Under the pieces are notes generated by a model. The model did no database searches, was not told where the DNA came from, and worked only from the letters and a program-made list of their open reading frames with translations. Below are positions 27,154 to 36,600 of a stretch of 64,000 bases of DNA, piece after piece. Position 1 is the stretch's first letter; each line of letters starts with the position of its first letter. This DNA comes from Bin18 sp965242795. GTDB taxonomy: Bacteria > Desulfobacterota > Binatia > Bin18. The stretch is from contig OZ251505.1 of NCBI GenBank assembly GCA_965242795.1, positions 2,356,001-2,420,000 of the forward strand, read 5' to 3'. A program made the position numbers and the translations under genes.

Positions 27154-28630
27154 TCACCCTCCCCCGTCAAATCTCCGTCCTTCTTCATGGTATTGGGCAT
27201 CCTGGTTGACTTTCCAGACGTCGTAGGGTGGCTCCCCGGTGACAATATTTTCGGCGGTGAGCATGGCGGTCATCATCGAGTGATCCTGGTTGTTGTATTT
27301 GTGCATGCCGTTACGTCCGACGAGGAACAGCCCAGGACAGCGTGCTTCGACGAAGCGACGCACGCTGTCCACCTTGTCGGCGTAGCCGTTCGTGTAGATT
27401 TGGTAGGCTCTTCTTTGGCGTGTGACGAAACCCTCGGTGATGTCGACTTCGCTCGCCAAGCCGAGCCTGCAGAGTTCCCGGGTCGCGAGTTTGACCAGAG
27501 TCGCATCCTCGCTGGCCCACAAATCGTCACCCTCAAAACAGAAATACTCCAGGACATAACAGTTCTTGCCTGCCTCGGGAATCATATTGGGGGACCAAGC
27601 GGCGACGTTCTGAATGCGGGCGACCTTGACGTTGGGATCGTGGACGGAGATCCAGTGGTCATCGAAACGGTCTCGTTCTACGACGACGAGGCCGACGGTC
27701 AGGTAGTCGCGATAGCACAGTCCGTTGGCGGCGGTGACGACTGCCGACGGCGGCATGGGATCGAGGCTCGCGACGAGGTCACGGATAGGAATGGAGGAGA
27801 TCACGTAGTTGGCTTGATGCACCGTCTCGTCGTCCCGGCTCGTCCGCGAGACGATTCCCCAGACGCTCCCGTGGAGGTGGCGCAGGCGCACGACGCGCTG
27901 GTCCATCTCGATTTTTCCACCGCGGGATTCGATCTTGGCGCCGAACGCGTCCACATCATTCCCGCGCCCTTGCGTGGGTAGGAGAAAGCGGGGATCAAGG
28001 TTTTGATAGCTTCCCCGCTTCCAGGCGGGCCGCATTCTTGACCGCGGACCACAGCGATAAGTTCTTGATGTGCTGCGCCGCTCAATCCGCGGAAACCTCC
28101 GTGGCCGGTATCCCCCAAACCTTTTTGGTGTACGCCTTGAAGAAGATCACGTACAAGCGTTGGTTGAAGGCATTGCTGACCCACTCCCCAAAATTGCTCG
28201 GGTGATCTACAGGGAGTACCTTAGCTTTCAGAAAAGACAAGAAGCATGCTACGGCATCGACGAAACCGATCTGACGCATTACGTTTCCCGCTCTTAAGGG
28301 GTAATCGAAAAATTTGCCGCGGTAGTAGATGCGCGCCTTGCGCAGACAGCGGATGAAGTCCTCGCCGAGGATTTCGTGCCAGAGGCGGGTCACGGCGGTG
28401 GATTTGGAGAAGAAGCGGTGCGGACCGATGTCGGAAAGGTAGCTGCCGTGCGAGACGGTTCTGGTGAGACCGCCAAGGGGTCGAGGGCCGGCCTCGAAGA
28501 CGGTCACCGGATAGCTCTGTCGGGAAAGCAGGTAGGCTGCGGTCAGGTCGGCAGGGCCACCACCGATACAGAGAACTTTTTTCTCCGGAGATTGGACCAG
28601 ATGAACTCCCTCTAAACGCTAGGCCGACAT
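27154..28630 (-). pseudogene. decayed NAD(P)/FAD-dependent oxidoreductase gene (amine oxidase / UDP-galactopyranose mutase-like)
   Basis: Pieces of one flavoenzyme are spread over three frames. From ATG 28630 there is TAG after three codons (28619-28621), then the nucleotide-binding motif CIGGGPADLTAAYLL and VFEAGPRPLGG. TGA at 28082-28084 replaces the Trp expected after VWGIPATEVSAD. Homology resumes as AAQHIKNLSLWSAVKNA, shifts frame to KTLIPAFSYPRKGAGMMW, and shifts again to AFGAKIESRGGKIEMDQRVV through to the normal C-terminus near 27154. Two stops and two frameshifts make it non-functional as written. Related enzymes act in surface-polysaccharide synthesis. Confidence 0.82.
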
Positions 28631-28788
28631 CGTCGTCTAGATCGGTCTAGGAGCATTCTCCGTCAGCCCACTCCCATGCAGGCTTGAGTAGAGATATCGA
28701 AACGCTTGAGTACCCTGTCATGAAATTAGTTGGGACGCACTCCGCAAAGGTGCCAGGACGTCAATCGCGATAAAAAGGAGGACGAATA

Positions 28789-29838
28789 ATGAAATCGAAA
28801 GCTAGAACGGCACTCACGCTAGCGCTTTTGATCTGGGCAAGCGTCACGGACGCCGGCGAGACGCTCTGGGAAGGCGCGGTGCGCGTGATCGACGCGAAGA
28901 CCCTCGCCGGACTGCCGGACGGGCCGGTTTTGCCGCTCGGCGGGATCGAGCCCCCGCCGCCGGACACCGGGTGCGGACCCGCGGAAGAGAGACGCCCGTG
29001 CCGGGAGCTCGCCGTGCAGGTGTTGCGGGACGCGACCGCCGGGCAGCAGCTCGTCTGCGAGCGGGACGGCGCCGCGGTCGTCTGCCGCGCCGGCGGCATG
29101 GACGTCGCCGAGTGGATGGTGCGGATGGGCTGGGCGACCGCGACGGACGAGCGGCTCCGCGAGGCGGAGAGCGCAGCACGGACGGCCGGAGAAGGCATGT
29201 GGTACGAGCAGGAACGGTTCGCGCACGCACACGAGGCGCCGCCGGGCGGATACGTCCCTCCTCCCCTGCCCGGCGAAGACGCCGTCCGGGCGTGCGCGGA
29301 GGCGGGGGCTAACGCCTTTGCGCGACGGGAGTACGGCAACTTGATGGCGATCGAAGCCGTCGAATGGCTCATCGAGGAATCGCGGTTCCGTTGGGAGCGC
29401 CGGAACGCCGTGGACGGCTCTGCCGCGGAGCCGACCATGGATGCGCAAACCCGCGAGACGCTGAACGCGGCGCACAACCTCTGCGGCGTCCTCGGGGGTG
29501 GATCCGAAGGGAACGACGCCTCGGGAAACGATGCACGAAGAGAGACCTCCGGGGAAGAGAGCGAAGTCACGGAAAGCCGGGTGCAGCGGCTTGCGGACGA
29601 CGCGCGCGAGACCTGCTGGAAAGCGGCCGCGGGAGCGGCCCGGACGGAACGGATTGAGGACCTCACGAAGATGCGGCAGATCGCCCGCCACACGCTGCGG
29701 CGAACGGAACGGCTGGGCGAACGCCTGTGGCAAGCAAGGGAAGAAGGGAACGACGAGGATGCACGCCGGATGCTGCAGCGGGCAGATGCGGTGTTCGAGC
29801 GCGCGCAGCGGCAATGCCACGCCCTCGCGCAAGAGTAA
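28789..29838 (+). CDS. secreted protein with a degenerate staphylococcal-nuclease-like domain
   Basis: The 349-residue product has a signal peptide (TALTLALLIWASVTDAGE). An SNase-like domain covers about residues 25-140: GAVRVIDAKTL, LPLGGIEPPPPD, CRELAVQVLRDATAG, DVAEWMVRMGWA and AARTAGEGMW. The catalytic Arg of the usual VRLxGID and the Glu of APE are replaced (VLPLGGIEPPPP), so nuclease activity is doubtful. The C-terminal 200 residues are charged, helix-forming, and unknown to me. It is 34 bases upstream of a second exported protein. Confidence 0.7.
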   Translation: MKSKARTALTLALLIWASVTDAGETLWEGAVRVIDAKTLAGLPDGPVLPLGGIEPPPPDTGCGPAEERRPCRELAVQVLRDATAGQQLVCERDGAAVVCRAGGMDVAEWMVRMGWATATDERLREAESAARTAGEGMWYEQERFAHAHEAPPGGYVPPPLPGEDAVRACAEAGANAFARREYGNLMAIEAVEWLIEESRFRWERRNAVDGSAAEPTMDAQTRETLNAAHNLCGVLGGGSEGNDASGNDARRETSGEESEVTESRVQRLADDARETCWKAAAGAARTERIEDLTKMRQIARHTLRRTERLGERLWQAREEGNDEDARRMLQRADAVFERAQRQCHALAQE

Positions 29839-29872
29839 GAGACACGGCGGCGCAGTCTCCCGAGGCGGACCG

Positions 29873-30409
29873 ATGGGAATGCGGAAGGCAACGCGGAGGG
29901 AAGACTCCGCCTTCGGACTCGTGCGGACGATGCTCCTGACCCTGGTCGCCGGCGTCCTGTCGGGCGGGGGATGCGTGGACCCGGGCATCGACTGCTGGAC
30001 CCGGCAGCGGTATCGGGCCGCGGCGCGCATCCAGAGCGGCCCGATCGGCGAGATCCGGGCGGGCACGTACCCGGGCGAGGTCGTGACGGAAAACCCGGGG
30101 AACTGGTGGACGGACGCCCGGTTCACGGGCACGCCGTGTCGCATACGGGTCGAGCACCGGCCCGACGGCACGTACGCCTCCACGCACTTCATGGACGAAG
30201 CCGTGCGGCTGCGCGCGCGGATGGGGCCGGGAGACAGCCCGTTCTTCTCCGGCGAGACCGCGGACGGGCAGGCGGTCGTGCTGCAACACCACGTGGGCCG
30301 CCCCATCGCCCTGACGCTGACCCGTTACCGTGCCGACGGGACCTTGAGCTACGGGGACTGCCGCAAGCGGGGCGCACCGTACCTGGAGTGTCACGGCGGC
30401 CGCGAATAG
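29873..30409 (+). CDS. predicted exported protein or lipoprotein of unknown function
   Basis: The 178-residue product has an N-terminal hydrophobic stretch, LVRTMLLTLVAGVLSGGGC. The Cys after GGG could be lipidated, though the lipobox is poor. The mature part contains CWTRQRYRAAARI, GNWWTDARFTGTPCRI and a final DCRKRGAPYLECHGG; the cysteines may pair. The preceding gene also encodes an exported protein on the same strand, so they probably share a transcript. No family is recognised. Confidence 0.6.
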   Translation: MGMRKATRREDSAFGLVRTMLLTLVAGVLSGGGCVDPGIDCWTRQRYRAAARIQSGPIGEIRAGTYPGEVVTENPGNWWTDARFTGTPCRIRVEHRPDGTYASTHFMDEAVRLRARMGPGDSPFFSGETADGQAVVLQHHVGRPIALTLTRYRADGTLSYGDCRKRGAPYLECHGGRE

Positions 30410-30424
30410 AGGAGATGTGCTGCT

Positions 30425-30537
30425 GTACTGCCCCACCCCGACGACGAAGAACACACCTGGGTACGAACCCACTTCCCGGGACTTCCCGGATTCGCCTATG
30501 GAACGCAGAACGCCGCGAGGTGGGCTCCCATGTCTGA
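30425..30537 (+). pseudogene. remnant of the 3' end of a TonB-dependent receptor gene
   Basis: One frame reads EEHTWVRTHFPGLPGFA and another LWNAERREVGSHV. Together they match the C-terminus of the receptor at 23010-25319 (DEAYTRVRNYFPGFLGFALWNTDRREVGVEV). A frameshift separates the halves and nothing upstream is recognisable, so this is a leftover of a lost or duplicated receptor gene. Confidence 0.65.
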
Positions 30538-30648
30538 GATCGGTTCGCCGGCCGCGGTCCACACACGGATCGTTCGCGGGGACGACTTGACGGATTTCCT
30601 CAGTTGACTAGAATCGACTATCGAGAAAAAACGTTCTTTTGAGGGAAG

Positions 30649-32211
30649 ATGAAGGAAGATTCAGGAAGACATGAGATACTGACTCGTGCCGAGGCCGCGG
30701 CGTTCATTCGGGTGAGTGAAAAGACGCTCGGAGAAATGGCTCGGACCCGGCGGATCCCCTCGCAGAAGGTGGGCCGAGAGTGGCGATTCTTGCGGAGCGC
30801 GCTCGAAGCGTGGCTGGTCGGCGAGGGAATGCGTGAGGACGAAAGTCGGACGGACCAAGCTGCTCATGGTCGTCCGGGTGTCGCCGAAGCAACCGGGCAA
30901 TACGAATTGCCGGTGTCGGGTTTTCGGGACACCGCCTTTTCCGAGAACCACGACCGAACCCTGCATCGGTGGGTCCCTTGGATCGCCGGATTCTCCGCAT
31001 CGTTCGTCGCCGGTGTACTCGACAGTGTGAAACGCGAACGTCCGAAACCGCGGGTGCTGGACCCGTTCGCCGGCGTCGGCACCACGTTGATCGAAGCCCT
31101 CAAGCACGGCTGCGACGCGGTCGGCTTCGAGATCAATCCCTACGCGGCGTTGGCCTGCAAGGCGAAGACCCAGGCGGCCCGCTACGACGTGGAGACGCTG
31201 GCGGCCACGCTCGACCGCTTCGAAGAGTACGGTGAGGAGAAACTGGTACGCAATGACACCACGACATCCCTTCCACCCGTGGGATTTTCGAGCAGAGTGC
31301 CGTTCTTCAGTCCGGCGGTAGAGCGGCAAGTCTTGGCCTGTCAGGACTTCATTACACACGAAACGACGGGGTGGGTGACGGACTTGTTTCAGGTGGCGTT
31401 CGGGGCCGTCATGGTGAGTTTCTCGAACTATTCGTACGAACCGAGCCTCGGAACGCGGGCAGGAGCCGGAAAACCCAACGTCGAACGCGCCGACGTCTTC
31501 AGCATCGTCCAACGCAAGCTCCGCGAAATGCACGCGGACATCGTCACCTTCCAGAGATGGATGACGAAACAGCGGCGGACGCCGCGGGTGAAGGTGCATC
31601 CCTTGTCGTTTTTGGACCACGCGCGGCGGGTCGGGCCGCACAGTATCGACCTGCTCGTCACCTCGCCGCCGTACCTCAACAATTATCATTACGTTCGCAA
31701 CACGCGGCCGCACCTGTTCTGGCTCGGGATGGTCCACACGTCAGCGGATTTGAAGACCATCGAACGCCAGAGCTTCGGTCAGTTCTGGCAGACTGTCCGC
31801 GCCGGGCCGGGAATCGGTCTCCGGCCTCATCTGCCCCATCTCGCCCGGCAACTCGAAGAGCTCGGGACGCGGAATCCGGAGAAAGGCGCCTATGGTGGGC
31901 GGGGGTGGGCGAACTATGCCGCGGCGTACTTCAACGACTGCCAGCGCTTTTGCGCGCTCACGCGCAGGCGGATGCGGCCGGGAGGCAAGGTCGTCGTCGT
32001 GGTCGGCAACAACATTCTGCAAGGGATGGAATTCCAGACGGACAAACTGTTCGCCGAGATTGCGGAACAGGAGGGATTCGAGACCGTCGCGCTGCACGAG
32101 GTGCGCAAGAAGCGCACGGGCAACAGCATCGTGAACTCGTCGGTCCGGGCCAAGGTGGTGACGCGACGCCCCCGACTCTACGAAACCGCGGTCGAACTCC
32201 GGGCGCCTTGA
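30649..32211 (+). CDS. DNA methyltransferase fused to an excisionase-type HTH
   Basis: The 520-residue product joins an N-terminal helix-turn-helix of the excisionase/MerR type (ILTRAEAAAFIRVSEKTL, RRIPSQKVGREWRF; residues 9-55) to a SAM-dependent methyltransferase. Motif I is VLDPFAGVGTTLIEA (about 138-152) and motif IV LVTSPPYLNNYHY (about 340-352), pointing to an amino-methyltransferase (N4-cytosine or N6-adenine). About 190 residues lie between the motifs. A C-terminal VVVVVGNNILQG completes the fold. No endonuclease gene is adjacent, so it looks solitary. GAGGGAAG precedes the start. Confidence 0.85.
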   Translation: MKEDSGRHEILTRAEAAAFIRVSEKTLGEMARTRRIPSQKVGREWRFLRSALEAWLVGEGMREDESRTDQAAHGRPGVAEATGQYELPVSGFRDTAFSENHDRTLHRWVPWIAGFSASFVAGVLDSVKRERPKPRVLDPFAGVGTTLIEALKHGCDAVGFEINPYAALACKAKTQAARYDVETLAATLDRFEEYGEEKLVRNDTTTSLPPVGFSSRVPFFSPAVERQVLACQDFITHETTGWVTDLFQVAFGAVMVSFSNYSYEPSLGTRAGAGKPNVERADVFSIVQRKLREMHADIVTFQRWMTKQRRTPRVKVHPLSFLDHARRVGPHSIDLLVTSPPYLNNYHYVRNTRPHLFWLGMVHTSADLKTIERQSFGQFWQTVRAGPGIGLRPHLPHLARQLEELGTRNPEKGAYGGRGWANYAAAYFNDCQRFCALTRRRMRPGGKVVVVVGNNILQGMEFQTDKLFAEIAEQEGFETVALHEVRKKRTGNSIVNSSVRAKVVTRRPRLYETAVELRAP

Positions 32212-32295
32212 GTCACCACGCCTCGGCAGTGCAGACCGAACCCCGTGAACAGGACAGGAATGACGCTCCCGGCCCCAGATACATTTCGATGACCG

Positions 32296-32799
32296 CTAAT
32301 CGGCTTTCCGCTCGGGGAACAGGTCGCGTTTGGGAACGTGGGCTTTTTTCCAGACCATCACGTTGCGCGTGTACTGGCAGACCAGGCTGCCGTCCTGCTT
32401 GAGGCCGCGCGTCTCGACCTTGATGATGCCCCACTGCGGTTTCGACTTGGATTCGCGTTTCTCCAAGACTTCCGACTCGGAGTACAGCGTGTCGCCGGCG
32501 AAGACCGGATTGGGCAGCGTGACGTTGTCCCAGCCCAGGTTGAAGCCGTTCTCGCTCACGTCCGCGACCCCCAGCCCGGCCACGATCGCCAGCGTCAAGC
32601 CGCTGTTGATCAGACACTGTCCGAACTCGGTCTGCTTGCCGTACTCGTTGTTGAAGTGAATCTGGTTGGTGTTGCAGGTCAGCAGGGTAAACCATGTGTT
32701 GTCGGTTTCGGTGACGGTGCGGCCCAGGCGGCAGCGATACACGTCGCCCACCTCGAAGTCTTCGTAGCAGCGTCCTTCCCAGCCTGGTTTGACGGCCAT
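32296..32799 (-). CDS. MaoC-family dehydratase (hot-dog fold)
   Basis: The 167-residue product has the MaoC/R-hydratase pattern: CYEDFEVGDVYR, GRTVTETDNTWFTLLT with the catalytic Asp region, NQIHFNNEYGKQT and a C-terminal GSLVCQYTRNVMVWKK. The family hydrates 2-enoyl-CoA or related thioesters. GAGGAGG just upstream fixes the start at 32799; a longer frame to 32841 is less likely. It is convergent with the methyltransferase gene. Confidence 0.88.
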   Translation of the reverse strand: MAVKPGWEGRCYEDFEVGDVYRCRLGRTVTETDNTWFTLLTCNTNQIHFNNEYGKQTEFGQCLINSGLTLAIVAGLGVADVSENGFNLGWDNVTLPNPVFAGDTLYSESEVLEKRESKSKPQWGIIKVETRGLKQDGSLVCQYTRNVMVWKKAHVPKRDLFPERKAD

Positions 32800-32999
32800 G
32801 ATTCCCTCCTCGATACGTGAGAATGTGGCGCAGAATAGCACAGGGGTCGGTCCGGCGTCAGCGGAAGCGGTGTCTGCATCGTTCGCCGTTTCTCCGGTGG
32901 CGTCTCGACGTTCGGCGGCCTTTCTTCGGGACGGCCCACGAATCGTGACGTACGCTTCATGCCCTTCACGTCATATGCCGTTTCTGTCATATTCGGAGA

Positions 33000-33368
33000 G
33001 TGGTATGGGAAGTCGTCTTCCATCCGGCCTTCGAGAGAGAATTCGATAGCCTGTCTTCCGAGGTTCAGGACGAATTGCTGGCACATGCGAAAGTCCTGGA
33101 AACGTATGGGCCGACACTGGGATGTCCGAGGGCCGATACGCTCAGCGGCGCCCGCCATACGAACTTGAAAGAACTGCGGTTCGATGCCGACGACGGGGTG
33201 TGGAGAGTCGCCTTTGCCTTCGATCCGAAGCGGCGGGCCGTCCTGTTGGCGGCGGGGAACAAATCGGGAATGAGCGAGAGACGCTTTTACCGGCAGTTGC
33301 TAGGCAAAGCCGACGCCCGGTTGAATGCGCATCTGGCCCGATTCGGCGAAGAAAGGCGGCCACGATGA
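33000..33368 (+). CDS. higB: HigB/RelE-superfamily toxin (phage Gp49-like)
   Basis: The 122-residue basic protein has the DUF891-type RelE fold: VVFHPAFEREFDSL, LRFDADDGVWRVAFAFDP and AVLLAAGNKSGMSERRFY. Such toxins cleave mRNA on the ribosome. The start is a GTG with poor ribosome-site spacing. The stop overlaps the antitoxin start as ATGA (33365-33368). Toxin-first order is typical of HigBA. Confidence 0.88.
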   Translation: MVWEVVFHPAFEREFDSLSSEVQDELLAHAKVLETYGPTLGCPRADTLSGARHTNLKELRFDADDGVWRVAFAFDPKRRAVLLAAGNKSGMSERRFYRQLLGKADARLNAHLARFGEERRPR

Positions 33369-33703
33369 AAACCCTCACGCAAAAGATCGGCACGTTGCCC
33401 GAAGCACGCCAGAACGAAATCAGGACGCGGGCCGAGGCGTTGATTGCCGAAGAGCAATCGTTACGGGATCTGCGCAAGGCCAGGGAATGTACGCAGGCGG
33501 AGGTGGCCGAGAAGCTCGGGATCAATCAGGAAAACGTCTCCCGGATAGAAAAGCGGGCTGACTTGCTGATTTCCACTCTCAGCGGCTACGTCGCAGCCAT
33601 GGGTGGCAAGCTGAGCTTGGTGGCGGAATTTCCCGACCGACCGCCGGTTACGTTGACCGGAATCGCGGCGCTGAGCGGAGAAGATGGTTCGTCGAAACGG
33701 TGA
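33365..33703 (+). CDS. higA: HigA-type XRE-family antitoxin
   Basis: The 112-residue product has a lambda-repressor-like helix-turn-helix, TQAEVAEKLGINQENVSRIE (about residues 41-60), preceded by a helical RTRAEALIAEEQSL and followed by LSGYVAAMGGKLSLVAEF. It overlaps the toxin stop by four bases. It should neutralise the toxin and repress the operon. Confidence 0.9.
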   Translation: MKTLTQKIGTLPEARQNEIRTRAEALIAEEQSLRDLRKARECTQAEVAEKLGINQENVSRIEKRADLLISTLSGYVAAMGGKLSLVAEFPDRPPVTLTGIAALSGEDGSSKR

Positions 33704-33802
33704 TGCGGAAATCGGATGGAGAAACGTCGGAAACCCAGGTGTCCCGTCGGTTTTCGGGCAAGGCTGAAGTTCTGAACACAGCGACCGCATGACTCATCGG
33801 GA

Positions 33803-34315
33803 TTACCAGAAATACACTTCCGGTTGGTTGACGGGGGCGGTGGGGACGTCCGGTTCTTCGAGGACGGCGGACAGGACGGCGAGCCGCCCGCTGGTCCGGT
33901 ACAACATGCCGGACAGACGCATGGGTTTCTGCAGACGCGGGGCGCTCAGCAGCGGCGCCAGCGCTTCCGGGTTGATGACCCGGAGATGGGGCGTGCGGTT
34001 CTGGATGTCGCGCAGTACCGCCCCCTGCGAGTGTTCCCGTTCCGAACTGAAGAACTCGTCCACCTGGAGATAGATTTCGGTGCCGGCGATTTTGAGGGCG
34101 AGCAGGTCACGCTCCCGGTCCGGAGCTTCGGGCGGCATGAGATGCAGCGTGCCGGCGAACCGCACGCTCAATGGAAAGCCGGCCCGGGCCGGTTCCGTGA
34201 ACATCGGTCCGACACAAACGACGATCAGCATGAGAGGGAGATGCAGGAAGCCGCGGCGCGGATCGCGATCTCGGTCGGGCTTCGTCCGCCTCGGGCCATA
34301 CGTCCGCGGTGCCAT
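33803..34315 (-). CDS. predicted exported protein in the two-component operon
   Basis: The 170-residue product has a basic start, a hydrophobic core, LHLPLMLIVVCVGPMF, and a likely cleavage after EPARA. The mature part includes LKIAGTEIYLQVDEFFSS and LSGMLYRTSGRLAVLSAV and looks beta-rich, possibly an OB-like fold, but I do not recognise a family. It starts 9 bases after the histidine kinase stop and is probably its co-transcribed periplasmic partner or target. Confidence 0.65.
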   Translation of the reverse strand: MAPRTYGPRRTKPDRDRDPRRGFLHLPLMLIVVCVGPMFTEPARAGFPLSVRFAGTLHLMPPEAPDRERDLLALKIAGTEIYLQVDEFFSSEREHSQGAVLRDIQNRTPHLRVINPEALAPLLSAPRLQKPMRLSGMLYRTSGRLAVLSAVLEEPDVPTAPVNQPEVYFW

Positions 34316-34324
34316 TCCGGCTTC

Positions 34325-35806
34325 CTACTCCGCAGGCGTAAGGTTCGCAGAGGCGACCGGGACGCTCGGCGTCTCCGACTCCGACCGGCTCGGCTCCGCG
34401 GCCAGCGGCAGGCGGACCCGAAAGCAACTCCCCCGCCCAGGTGCGCTCTCGACGTCGATACTCCCCCCGTGCGCGGCGGCAATCGAGCGGGCCAACGCCA
34501 GCCCCAAGCCGGCGTGGCCGCGGCCGCGGGCCGGGTCGCTGCGGTAGAAGCGGTTGAAGATGCGGTCCCGTTCGTCGTGGGGAATGCCGACGCCGGTGTC
34601 CCGCACGGTCACTTCGGCCTCTGCACGTCGTCGCGTCAGCGCCAGCGTCACGCTGCCACCCGCGGGCGTATAGGCGATCGCGTTCTCGCCCATATTGAAG
34701 ATCAGCCGGAACAGCATCTCCCGACTCCCGCGCGTCCGGACCGGGCCGTCCGCAGTGCAACGGAACGAGACGGCGGACTCGTCGGCCAGGGCTCGGAGCG
34801 CAGCGTCGGCGTCGTGCAGGACCGACGTCAGGTCGACCGCGTCGGGGGTCACGGACAGGTTGCCGCCGTCGGACTGTGCCAGCAACAGCAAATCGTTGAC
34901 CAGCGCGCTCAACCGGTCCACTTCTTCGAGACAACTCACCAGGACCCGGCGATGCTCGTCCGGACTCGGCGGCGCCCGTAACGCCACTTCCAACTCGCCC
35001 TTGAGGATAGTCAGCGGGGTACGCAGTTCGTGCGCGGCGTCGGCGCTGAAGTGGCGCACCGCGGAGAACGAGGCTTCGAGCCGTCCCAGCATGTCGTTCA
35101 GGACCGCGGCCAAGCGGCCCAACTCGTCCGTCCCGTTCGCCGCGGCGAGGCGTTGCGACAGGTCCTCGGCTTCTATCCGCCGGGCGGCGGCGACCATCGC
35201 GTCCACCGGCGCGAGCGCCTTGCGAGCTAGAAACCAGCCGCCCGCGGCCGCCCCCCCGAGCGCGACCGGCGCGAGTCCCAGCAGAATCAGCAGGAAGCGG
35301 GAGCGCGCCGTGTCCGCACTGGCGAGCGGCACCGCGACCTGCACGAGGTGGGCGACGCGCCCGCGCTCCAGGATCGGCCGGGTCAGGACGCGCACGGCCG
35401 CGGGCGTCCCAGTCCGGTCGGTGACATGCAACGTTTGATAGGTCTCGCGGCCCTGCCCGGCGTTGCGTCGGGCCTGCGGGCTCAGCGGAAACTTGAGACG
35501 ACTGCGCGGAGCGATGCGCGGGTCCGGGCGGCCGAACGGATCCAACAGGCGGAAGAAGCGCGCCGCGGGACCGTATCCCAACAGGGCGTCCAGCGCGGCT
35601 CCCAGATCGCGGTCCGCCCGGGCCGGGCGGCGGAGCGAATCCGCAATCGTCACGGCCGCGGATGCGAGCGAGGCGTCGATGTTGTCGCGCAGGCCGCGGT
35701 CGAGCAGCCACAGCGCCGTTGCCCCGAGCAGCGCCAACATGCCGGTCAGGAGCGCGGTGTACCACAGCGTCAGCCGGGCGCGCAGGCTCGTCGGCCGCAG
35801 CGTCAT
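34325..35806 (-). CDS. membrane sensor histidine kinase
   Basis: The 493-residue protein has two membrane segments (LWYTALLTGMLALLGATALWL and LLILLGLAPVALGGAAAGGW), a periplasmic domain of about 130 residues, a HAMP segment, the phosphoacceptor His in DAAHELRTPL (about residue 259), an N box with GENAIAYTP, and G boxes VRDTGVGIP and GLGLALARSI. It overlaps the response regulator stop as ATGA, which fixes its start at 35806. The signal sensed is unknown. Confidence 0.95.
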   Translation of the reverse strand: MTLRPTSLRARLTLWYTALLTGMLALLGATALWLLDRGLRDNIDASLASAAVTIADSLRRPARADRDLGAALDALLGYGPAARFFRLLDPFGRPDPRIAPRSRLKFPLSPQARRNAGQGRETYQTLHVTDRTGTPAAVRVLTRPILERGRVAHLVQVAVPLASADTARSRFLLILLGLAPVALGGAAAGGWFLARKALAPVDAMVAAARRIEAEDLSQRLAAANGTDELGRLAAVLNDMLGRLEASFSAVRHFSADAAHELRTPLTILKGELEVALRAPPSPDEHRRVLVSCLEEVDRLSALVNDLLLLAQSDGGNLSVTPDAVDLTSVLHDADAALRALADESAVSFRCTADGPVRTRGSREMLFRLIFNMGENAIAYTPAGGSVTLALTRRRAEAEVTVRDTGVGIPHDERDRIFNRFYRSDPARGRGHAGLGLALARSIAAAHGGSIDVESAPGRGSCFRVRLPLAAEPSRSESETPSVPVASANLTPAE

Positions 35807-36480
35807 GCCGCCGGCCCCTTCAGGACGTAGCCGACCCCGCGCACGGTGTGGAGCAGCTTGGCGGCACACCCGGCGTCGATCTTCTTTCTGAGATAGTTGA
35901 CGTACACGTCGATCACGTTCGAGAACGTGTCGAAATCCACGCCCCAGACGTGCTGCGCGATCACCGCGCGGCTGAGCACGCGCCCGGGCCGACGCATGAA
36001 GAATTCCAGCAGGGCGTATTCTTTGGCGGTCAACTCGATTGCGTTGCCGCCGCGGCGTACCGCGCGCGTCACCGGGTCGAGTTCCAGGTCGGCCACACGC
36101 AGGGTCGCCGCGGGCGTCGGGCTTCCCCGCCGTAGCAGGGCACGGATGCGCGCAAGCAGTTCCTCGAAGGCGAACGGCTTGGCGAGGTAATCGTCGGCGC
36201 CCTCGTCCAGGCCGCGCACGCGGTCGGCCACGGTGTCGCGCGCGGTCAGCATCAGGACCGGCACCTGCAGTTTGTGCGTGCGCAGGTCGCGGAGCACGTG
36301 CAAGCCATCGCGGGCCGGGAGCATCACGTCCAGGATGACGAGGTCGTAGTCGTGCTCGAAGGCACGGTCGAGCCCGGCCTGCCCGTCTGACGCGACGTCG
36401 ACGCTGTAGCCCTCGGCCTCCAGGCCGCGGCGGATGAAACCGGCGACTTTCGCTTCGTCTTCGACGACGAGAATATGCAC
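35803..36480 (-). CDS. OmpR-family response regulator
   Basis: The 225-residue product has a receiver domain with acidic pocket VVEDE, phospho-acceptor Asp51 in LVILDVMLP and Lys in LAKPFAFEELL. A winged-helix DNA-binding domain follows, with RVLSRAVIAQHVWG, VDVYVNYLRKKID and TVRGVGYVLK. It is first in the operon with the kinase and an exported protein. Confidence 0.95.
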   Translation of the reverse strand: MHILVVEDEAKVAGFIRRGLEAEGYSVDVASDGQAGLDRAFEHDYDLVILDVMLPARDGLHVLRDLRTHKLQVPVLMLTARDTVADRVRGLDEGADDYLAKPFAFEELLARIRALLRRGSPTPAATLRVADLELDPVTRAVRRGGNAIELTAKEYALLEFFMRRPGRVLSRAVIAQHVWGVDFDTFSNVIDVYVNYLRKKIDAGCAAKLLHTVRGVGYVLKGPAA

Positions 36481-36600
36481 GGGTCCACTTTCGCGGCGCA
36501 GTTCGGACGGCCGCCGCTTGTCGGCGCGTATCCTAGCAGATACTCGGGAAAGCAGAATTCCGGCGGAGACATGCGAGCTGGGCGAGGGAGTAGGATATAA

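Noticed and set aside
28082..28084. TGA in the flavoenzyme gene as a second selenocysteine codon
   Set aside because: The family has Trp here (TGG to TGA is one change), and the gene has other stops and frameshifts.
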